A stretch of 46,598 bases of DNA, taken from assembly GCA_946547105.1 (NCBI GenBank), contig CAMNOV010000008.1, positions 1 to 46,598 of the forward strand, written 5' to 3'. Positions 42,253 to 46,598 of this stretch are shown piece after piece. Below the pieces are notes generated by a model that saw nothing but the letters and a program-made list of their open reading frames with translations, did no database searches and had not been told where the DNA came from. The DNA is from an uncultured Clostridia bacterium. Its GTDB lineage: Bacteria > Bacillota > Clostridia > Oscillospirales > Oscillospiraceae. The stretch's first letter is position 1; each line of letters opens with the position of its first letter. Both the position numbers and the translations under genes were made by a program.

Positions 42253-42340
42253 CAAAGTAAAGCACTTCTCTTGTTTCATACAGAGGATTATGCTATATTG
42301 TTATTCAGTGATCCCAAAAACATACAGGAGGACACGACAG

Positions 42341-43342
42341 ATGGCTAACGAGCTTTATGCGGCGCTGGAGCGCTTTGGCTTTGAGAACGAGGGCTCGGTT
42401 TGTTTCGGAACATGGAAAGGCTATGCGGTCTCCCTGCGCCCCTTGACGGCAAAGACGTATTATGTGGATGTCGCGGTGCGGCTGGCAAAGGTGCCGGGCG
42501 GCCTTCGCCGGAATCTCAACCGCGCGCTGAAGGAGCCGGGACTGAAGATCGGCGGTGTGGAGCTGATCCGGAAAAAGGTGATTACCATTTCCGTTTCCTT
42601 TGCCAAGGCAGAAGACCTGGCCGCGCGCTTTGCCGAACGGATGGACACCCTTACGGCGGCGCTGCGCGAAAACAGCATTGCTCCGGCGGATACCTGCGCC
42701 GTGACCGGCGCGGCCCGTCCGGACAGCCTTTGCCTGGTGGTCGCGGAGGGGACGCTCTGCTATCAGCCGGTCTGCGCGGCGGCGATCCGGGAAAAGGACC
42801 TGCGCACCCGCGAAAAGGCAGAGGACAACCAGGCCAACGGCAGCTATGCGCTGGGCATTGTCGGCGCGCTGCTGGGGATGCTGCTCGGCGTGGTCCTCAA
42901 CGTGCTGGGCATCGTGTTTACCGAGCGGATCTATGCGCTCCTATTTGCGTTGGTGCCGTTGGCGGCGATGTTCGGCTATAAGTTGTTCAAGGGAAAGATG
43001 AGCAAAGGCTCGATCGCCATCGTCATCATCCTCAGCCTGCTGGCTATTCCGATGATCCCGTTTTGTGAAATGATCTTCTATTTTGTCCGCGATTACGGCG
43101 TGTCGGTCGGCGAAGCGCTGGCCGCCGCCGCGAAACTGATCTTTATGCCGGAATTCCTCTCGGAAATCAGAGGCGAGCTGCTGCAGCTCGTGCTGTTCAT
43201 GGCGCTCGGCATCTGGATCGCCTGGCGCTATATCAGCGGCCAGACCAACAGCAGCCAGGTCACGGGCACCGCGGCCCAGCTTGCCACGCTGCGCCCCAAC
43301 CCCGCTTATGCGCAGAGCGCGGAAACCGGATCCGCATCCTGA
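42341..43342 (+). CDS. Hypothetical membrane protein with soluble N-terminal domain
   Basis: 333 residues from ATG 42341 (CAGGAGGAC ahead). Residues 1-150 look like a folded cytoplasmic domain: a two-layer alpha/beta part (LYAALERFGFENEGSVCFGTWKGY, VSFAKAEDLAARFAERMDTL) followed by a cysteine-containing segment (C-A-V-T-G ... C ... C-Y-Q-P-V-C, about 117-147) that could bind metal. Four hydrophobic segments follow (about 167-190, 193-212, 222-248, 280-300), then a Ser/Thr/Ala-rich tail. I do not recognise the family. Confidence 0.75.
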   Translation: MANELYAALERFGFENEGSVCFGTWKGYAVSLRPLTAKTYYVDVAVRLAKVPGGLRRNLNRALKEPGLKIGGVELIRKKVITISVSFAKAEDLAARFAERMDTLTAALRENSIAPADTCAVTGAARPDSLCLVVAEGTLCYQPVCAAAIREKDLRTREKAEDNQANGSYALGIVGALLGMLLGVVLNVLGIVFTERIYALLFALVPLAAMFGYKLFKGKMSKGSIAIVIILSLLAIPMIPFCEMIFYFVRDYGVSVGEALAAAAKLIFMPEFLSEIRGELLQLVLFMALGIWIAWRYISGQTNSSQVTGTAAQLATLRPNPAYAQSAETGSAS

Positions 43343-43370
43343 AAGCGGAACAGAGACGAGCCCGGGCTTC

Positions 43371-43399
43371 TTGACAAAGGGCGCCGGGCCTGTTATCAT
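43371..43399 (+). promoter_or_regulatory. Sigma-A promoter of the SMR exporter gene
   Basis: Perfect TTGACA, 17-bp spacer, TATCAT. Start of transcription is expected near 43406, exactly at the first leader hairpin. Confidence 0.8.
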
Positions 43400-43405
43400 T
43401 GCTTC

Positions 43406-43484
43406 GCTGCCGCCGGGCAGCCAAAACGCCAGAACTCACGTCGTTAGGCCTTTGAAGACGTGAGATCCGGCGTTTTTATTTTTT
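43406..43484 (+). promoter_or_regulatory. Candidate attenuator/riboswitch leader of the SMR gene
   Basis: Hairpin 1 is GCTGCC-GCCG-GGCAGC (43406-43421). Hairpin 2 (43423-43476) has an outer stem AAAACGCC/GGCGTTTT and an inner stem CTCACGTC/GACGTGAG around a 14-base loop, followed by a T-rich run, i.e. an intrinsic terminator ahead of the gene. CGCCGG in hairpin 1 (43411-43416) is perfectly complementary to CCGGCG in hairpin 2 (43467-43472), so the two folds exclude each other. Gdx-type exporters are often under guanidine riboswitches, but I cannot match this to a known class. Confidence 0.6.
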
Positions 43485-43500
43485 GAAGGAGGACAATGGA

Positions 43501-43815
43501 ATGGAATGGTTCTATCTGCTGCTGGCCGCCGTGTTCGAGGTGGGCTGGGCGATCGCGATGAAGTATTCGGAGGGCTTTACCCGGCTGCTGCCGAGCCTGA
43601 TCACCGCCGTCGGCTATCTCGCGAGCGCGCTTTTCCTGTCCCTGGCGCTGAAAAAGCTGCCCCTCGGCACGGCCTACGCCATGTGGACGGGTTTCGGTAT
43701 CGTCGGCACCTCGGTGTTGGGCGTGCTGCTGTTTCAGGAGACGCTGAATGCCGCGCAAGTCGTCTGCGTGCTGCTGATCTGCGGCGGGATCGCCGGGCTG
43801 AAGCTGCTGGGCTAA
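43501..43815 (+). CDS. SMR-family exporter, Gdx/SugE type
   Basis: 104 residues, four membrane helices. Essential Glu13 (VFEVGW) with Trp16, Ser42, Tyr59 and Trp62 (GTAYAMWTG) in the places known for guanidinium exporters (Gdx-Clo numbering from memory), so guanidinium/proton exchange is more likely than general quaternary-ammonium export. Usually works as an antiparallel dimer. ATG 43501 is seven bases after GAAGGAGGA. The TAA stop overlaps the TAG of the opposite gene. Confidence 0.88.
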   Translation: MEWFYLLLAAVFEVGWAIAMKYSEGFTRLLPSLITAVGYLASALFLSLALKKLPLGTAYAMWTGFGIVGTSVLGVLLFQETLNAAQVVCVLLICGGIAGLKLLG

Positions 43816-44423
43816 GGCTCCGCCCGATCGATCTCCGCGGCGGAGACCTCATAGGCGACTTTTTCCAGCGGTCCCTCCGCCGTCATCTTGATGTAGGGGC
43901 GGCTTTGGAAGCGCCCGGCAAGCTGCAGCGCCGTGCCGGTCGGGCACAGGGAAATCTCCCGCGCCAGCGGCCCCCAGCAGATGCAGGGCAGGTAATCCGA
44001 GCGCCCGTAGGGACGGTTGACCGCCAGCATCAGATCGCAGATATCCCGCCCCATCGGCGTGCGGCGCAGCGTGGGCGGCCGGCAGAGCGCGCCGCGCAGC
44101 AGGACGGAATTTTCGTCCTCGCCCTCGCAAAACTGAAGCGCGCGGGCAAAGACCGAGATGACGAGCCGGGCCCCCTCGCCGCTGCGGTTGTTGAAGCTGC
44201 GCAGCTCCCCACTTACGCAGAGCTTGTCCGCCTCCCGCAGCTCCAGCTTCTCCAACAAGCCGCGGCGCAGCAGGAGCGGGAGCTCATCCTCCGCACCGGA
44301 GAGCCGCCGCACGGTCAGCGGCAGACGGTAAAAGGCCTCGCCGCGGCTTTCGTGGGACAGGCACGGCCGCCCCGCCGCCGTGCCCACCAGGCGCACGATA
44401 TTGTTTCCCTGGATCAGTTCCAT
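43812..44423 (-). CDS. Tandem OB-fold, SSB/PriB-like protein
   Basis: 203 residues with two similar halves: NIVRLVGTAAGRPCLSHESRGEAFYRLPLTV (OB1, from about 8) and NSVLLRGALCRPPTLRRTPMGRDICDLMLAVNRPYGRSDYLPCICWGPLA (OB2, from about 105, described by its pattern). The second half closely follows the SSB pattern, with NR and the ICWG strand. No acidic SSB C-terminal tail is visible. It probably binds single-stranded DNA, but its place in replication or repair is unknown. It converges on the SMR gene with the two stop codons overlapping at CTAA. Confidence 0.8.
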   Translation of the reverse strand: MELIQGNNIVRLVGTAAGRPCLSHESRGEAFYRLPLTVRRLSGAEDELPLLLRRGLLEKLELREADKLCVSGELRSFNNRSGEGARLVISVFARALQFCEGEDENSVLLRGALCRPPTLRRTPMGRDICDLMLAVNRPYGRSDYLPCICWGPLAREISLCPTGTALQLAGRFQSRPYIKMTAEGPLEKVAYEVSAAEIDRAEP

Positions 44424-44476
44424 CGCTTTCGCACCTCACAAACAGAGTGATGCTTCATCCTATTAGCCGCAGGCTC

Positions 44477-44505
44477 TTGAATATGCCCGGCAAAACGGGT
44501 ATAAT
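44477..44505 (+). promoter_or_regulatory. Sigma-A promoter of deoC
   Basis: TTGAAT, 17-bp spacer, perfect TATAAT, 31 bp ahead of the deoC ATG. Confidence 0.82.
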
Positions 44506-44536
44506 ACTGTCAACTTGTGAAAAAGGAGCCAGTTTC

Positions 44537-45220
44537 ATGGAAATCAGAGAAATTCTTGAAAAATGCGACCACACCCTGCTTCGCGTGGACTGCACGAGCG
44601 AAGAGATCCGCCGCCTCTGCGACCAGGGCATCAAATACAACTGCGCCAGCGTCTGCATCCCGCCCTGCCATGTGGCCGGCGCGAAGCGCTACGTCGGCGA
44701 TCAGCTGAAGATCTGCACGGTCATCGGCTTCCCCAACGGCTACATGACCTCCGCCGCCAAGGCCTTTGAGGCCGCCGACGCCATCCAGAACGGCGCGGAC
44801 GAGGTGGACATGGTCATCAACCTCTCCATGGTCAAGGACGGCTGCTGGGCCGACGTGGAAAAGGATATCCGCGCCGTGCGCGAGGCCAGCCGCGGCAAGG
44901 TGCTGAAGGTCATCATCGAGTGCTGCCTGCTGACCGAGGAGGAGAAGATCCGCCTCTGCCACATCGTGTCCGACTGCGGCTGCGAGTACATCAAGACCTC
45001 TACCGGCTTTTCCAAGGGCGGCGCCACCCGCGAGGACGTGGCCCTGCTGCGCGCAAACGTCGCGCCCGAGGTGAAGGTCAAGGCCGCCGGCGGCATCGCC
45101 ACCCTGCAGGACGCGGAGGACATGATCGCCCTCGGCGCCGACCGTCTCGGCACCAGCCGCATCGTGAAGGCCGCCATGGAGCTGGAAAAGGCCGAAGGCG
45201 CCCCGAACGAAAATTACTGA
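44537..45220 (+). CDS. deoC: Deoxyribose-phosphate aldolase
   Basis: 227 residues, DERA TIM barrel. Splits 2-deoxyribose-5-phosphate into glyceraldehyde-3-phosphate and acetaldehyde in deoxynucleoside catabolism. Schiff-base Lys153 in YIKTSTGFS, proton-relay Asp91 in DEVDMVIN and Lys182 in VKAAGGI are present. ATG 44537 follows AAAAGGAG. It is a single gene; no deoxynucleoside phosphorylase or phosphopentomutase is adjacent. Confidence 0.95.
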   Translation: MEIREILEKCDHTLLRVDCTSEEIRRLCDQGIKYNCASVCIPPCHVAGAKRYVGDQLKICTVIGFPNGYMTSAAKAFEAADAIQNGADEVDMVINLSMVKDGCWADVEKDIRAVREASRGKVLKVIIECCLLTEEEKIRLCHIVSDCGCEYIKTSTGFSKGGATREDVALLRANVAPEVKVKAAGGIATLQDAEDMIALGADRLGTSRIVKAAMELEKAEGAPNENY

Positions 45221-45221
45221 G

Positions 45222-45291
45222 TGCTTAGATCCTGGTTTTCGGCGCGCAGAAGTTTGCTTCTACAAACTAAAAACTAAGAACTAAAAACTAA
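45222..45291. repeat. Paired heptad element between deoC and infC
   Basis: The right arm (45262-45291) is an inverted TTTTTAG array: on the minus strand TTTTTAG, TTCTTAG, TTTTTAG, TTTGTAG. The left arm, starting just behind the deoC TGA, is a degenerate four-heptad array (TGCTTAG, ATCCTGG, TTTTCGG, CGCGCAG). Between them is the short hairpin AGAAG-TTTG-CTTCT. Confidence 0.7.
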
Positions 45292-45317
45292 TTTCCCCGC
45301 ATAAGCTGAAAAAGGAC

Positions 45318-45346
45318 TTGACAACGGGGGAAGCGTCTGTTATATT
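45318..45346 (+). promoter_or_regulatory. Sigma-A promoter of infC-rpmI-rplT
   Basis: Perfect TTGACA, 17-bp spacer, TATATT. It gives a structured leader of about 170 bases. Confidence 0.85.
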
Positions 45347-45352
45347 AACAAG

Positions 45353-45508
45353 GCTTAAAACAAAGAAGGTACGGCATCCCCGTCCTCACCCGGCGGCATC
45401 AGGCCAGCTGCGGTCAATAAAAGCATTGCCCACCCCGGTGGGATCAACGGTGTTTTTACGCGCGGATGCTGTGCATCCGCGCTTTATTTTGCGTACCGCG
45501 ACTTTTAC
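45353..45508 (+). promoter_or_regulatory. L20-type ribosomal leader with terminator
   Basis: The long leader of the infC-rpmI-rplT operon holds a short hairpin CCACC-CC-GGTGG (45430-45442) and a strong terminator GCGCGGATGC-TGT-GCATCCGCGC (45460-45482) followed by TTTATTTT. In Firmicutes this operon is repressed by free L20 through premature termination in such a leader (Rfam L20_leader). The position and terminator fit; I cannot confirm the L20-binding fold by eye. Confidence 0.75.
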
Positions 45509-45522
45509 GGAGGTGTTTGACA

Positions 45523-46104
45523 ATCGCAAACTTGGCTCATCAGATCAACGAAGAGATCACCGACAAGGAAGTGCGCCTGATCGGCAGCAGCGGCGAGCAG
45601 CTGGGCATCATGTCCGCTGACGAAGCGCTCAAGATCGCCATCGAGCACGACCTCGACCTGGTCAAGATCGCGCCGGGCTCCAATCCGCCCGTCTGCCGCG
45701 TGATGGACTATGGCAAGTACCGCTTCGAGCAGACCAAAAAGGAAAAAGAAGCCAAGAAAAACCAGCGTATCATCGAGGTCAAGGAGATCCGCATGTCTCC
45801 CGGCATCGACACGAACGACTTCAACACGAAGCTGAAGAACGCGCAGAAGTTCCTGGGCGACGGCGACCGTGTGAAGGTGTCCGTGCGGTTCCGCGGCAGA
45901 GAGATGGCTCACACCGACATCGGCGAAGTACTGCTGCGCGATTTTGCGGACAAGTGCGCCGAGATCGCCAACCTCGACAAGGCGCCCAAGCTGGAGGGAC
46001 GCAACATGTCCATCTTCCTCTCGCCGAAGCCCGTCACCCCGCCGAAAAAGCCCGCCAAGCCCAAAGCGCCGAAGCCCGCCCAGGCTGAGGAAACCAACAA
46101 CTAA
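45523..46104 (+). CDS. infC: Translation initiation factor IF-3, probable AUC start
   Basis: 193 residues. N domain from HQINEEITDKEVRLI, linker rich in Lys/Glu (EQTKKEKEAKKNQ), C domain with KEIRMSPGIDTNDFNTKLKNAQKFL and KVSVRFRGREMAH. The protein keeps 30S subunits free and checks start codons. No ATG fits. ATC at 45523 lies nine bases after GGAGG, whereas the in-frame TTG at 45517 is only three bases away, so the rare IF-3-type start AUC is likely, which would allow the known autocontrol of infC. The tail is a Pro/Lys/Ala-rich extension. Confidence 0.92.
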   Translation: MANLAHQINEEITDKEVRLIGSSGEQLGIMSADEALKIAIEHDLDLVKIAPGSNPPVCRVMDYGKYRFEQTKKEKEAKKNQRIIEVKEIRMSPGIDTNDFNTKLKNAQKFLGDGDRVKVSVRFRGREMAHTDIGEVLLRDFADKCAEIANLDKAPKLEGRNMSIFLSPKPVTPPKKPAKPKAPKPAQAEETNN

Positions 46105-46149
46105 GGAAATAACAGGATTTCCTGTGACAGTACGGAAGGAGAAAACGTC

Positions 46150-46347
46150 ATGCCCAAACTGAAAACCCACAGCGGTGCAAAAAAGAGATTCAATCTCACC
46201 AAGACCGGTAAGGTAAAACGCGCCCACGCGTTCAAGAGCCATATCCTCACCAAGAAGGACACCAAGCGCTGCCGTCGTCTGCGTTCCGGCACCTATGCCG
46301 ACGATACCAACGTCGCTGCGATCAAGAAAATGATCCCTTACAAATAA
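46150..46347 (+). CDS. rpmI: 50S ribosomal protein L35
   Basis: 65 residues, standard size. [20 protein letters not shown] at the start, [17 protein letters not shown] in the middle. Located between infC and rplT in the conserved order; GGAAGGAG precedes the ATG. Confidence 0.97.
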   Translation: MPKLKTHSGAKKRFNLTKTGKVKRAHAFKSHILTKKDTKRCRRLRSGTYADDTNVAAIKKMIPYK

Positions 46348-46378
46348 GGGTTGAGCTGAGTATAGGAGGATAAGATCA

Positions 46379-46598
46379 ATGGCTAGAGTTAAAGGCGCAA
46401 TGATGACCCGCAAGCACAGAAGCAAGGTGCTTGGCCTGGCGAAGGGTTACTGGGGCAACAAGTCCCGTCACTATAAGATGGCTAACGAGCAGCTGATGAA
46501 GTCCGGCCGCTATGCTTACGTCGGCCGCAAGCAGAAGAAGAGAGACTTCCGTCAGCTCTGGATCACCCGCATCAGCGCGGGCTGCAAGGCCAACGGCA
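46379..46598 (+). CDS. rplT: 50S ribosomal protein L20, N-terminal part (cut by window edge)
   Basis: Begins [20 protein letters not shown] with [22 protein letters not shown] and [16 protein letters not shown], the classic L20 sequence; 73 codons are visible. TAGGAGG precedes the ATG. L20 is the likely repressor acting on the leader at 45353-45508. Confidence 0.97.
   Translation, partial: MARVKGAMMTRKHRSKVLGLAKGYWGNKSRHYKMANEQLMKSGRYAYVGRKQKKRDFRQLWITRISAGCKANG

Overview
The window looks like part of a GC-rich genome of the class Clostridia, probably a gut Oscillospirales/Ruminococcaceae-type bacterium. The evidence is Firmicute-type gene content (DnaD and a DnaI-type helicase loader, MurT/GatD, PyrR attenuation, a tRNA-Trp T-box, CinA, a ThiI without a rhodanese domain, PadR with DUF1700 and DUF4097), strong Shine-Dalgarno sites, near-consensus sigma-A promoters with 17-bp spacers, and strong G/C preference at third codon positions. 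That codon bias opens very long false reading frames opposite the real genes. I see no tRNA or rRNA gene, prophage, transposase or CRISPR array.

Layout. 1-6235: minus-strand hflX (cut by the left edge), a lone trpB2 behind a tryptophan T-box, and an operon cca / family-4 uracil-DNA glycosylase / DUF2156 / GNAT. 6125-13400: murC, a stand-alone E2-like acyltransferase, murT-gatD, an MtaD-like amidohydrolase and a PHP phosphoesterase. 13395-20305: degV, a membrane-anchored XRE regulator, an MBL-fold protein, a DUF255 thioredoxin-domain protein, then pyrR-uraA under a well resolved PyrR attenuator. 20417-27485: a serine-palmitoyltransferase-like alpha-oxoamine synthase, a padR / DUF1700 / DUF4097 / membrane-protein operon with a PadR-type operator, DUF2804, dnaI and dnaD. 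27477-33823: U32 peptidase, maf, mreC, mreD, PBP2. 33867-41908: a methylglyoxal-synthase-like protein lacking catalytic residues, hisS, aspS, comM, thiI, cinA. 41929-46598: a small XRE regulator divergent from an unknown membrane protein, an SMR (Gdx-type) exporter behind an attenuator-like leader, a tandem-OB protein, deoC, and infC-rpmI-rplT (rplT cut by the right edge).

Most genes are housekeeping: cell-wall synthesis (murC, murT/gatD, mreCD, PBP2), translation (hisS, aspS, infC, rpmI, rplT, cca, thiI), DNA metabolism (dnaD, dnaI, comM, cinA, UDG, OB protein) and pyrimidine/nucleoside use (pyrR, uraA, deoC).

The most unusual signal lies between the genes. About 31-bp arrays of four TTTTTAG heptads, each normally with one or two variant units, sit exactly at gene 3' ends. 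They read TTTTTAG in the direction of the gene just upstream, often supply its TAG stop codon, and put stop codons into all six frames. In convergent gaps they occur as inverted pairs around a hairpin. A second, unrelated heptad family (TTCGGAA) behaves the same way. Two other palindromic repeat families occupy the remaining gaps around comM and between the DUF255 and uraA genes.
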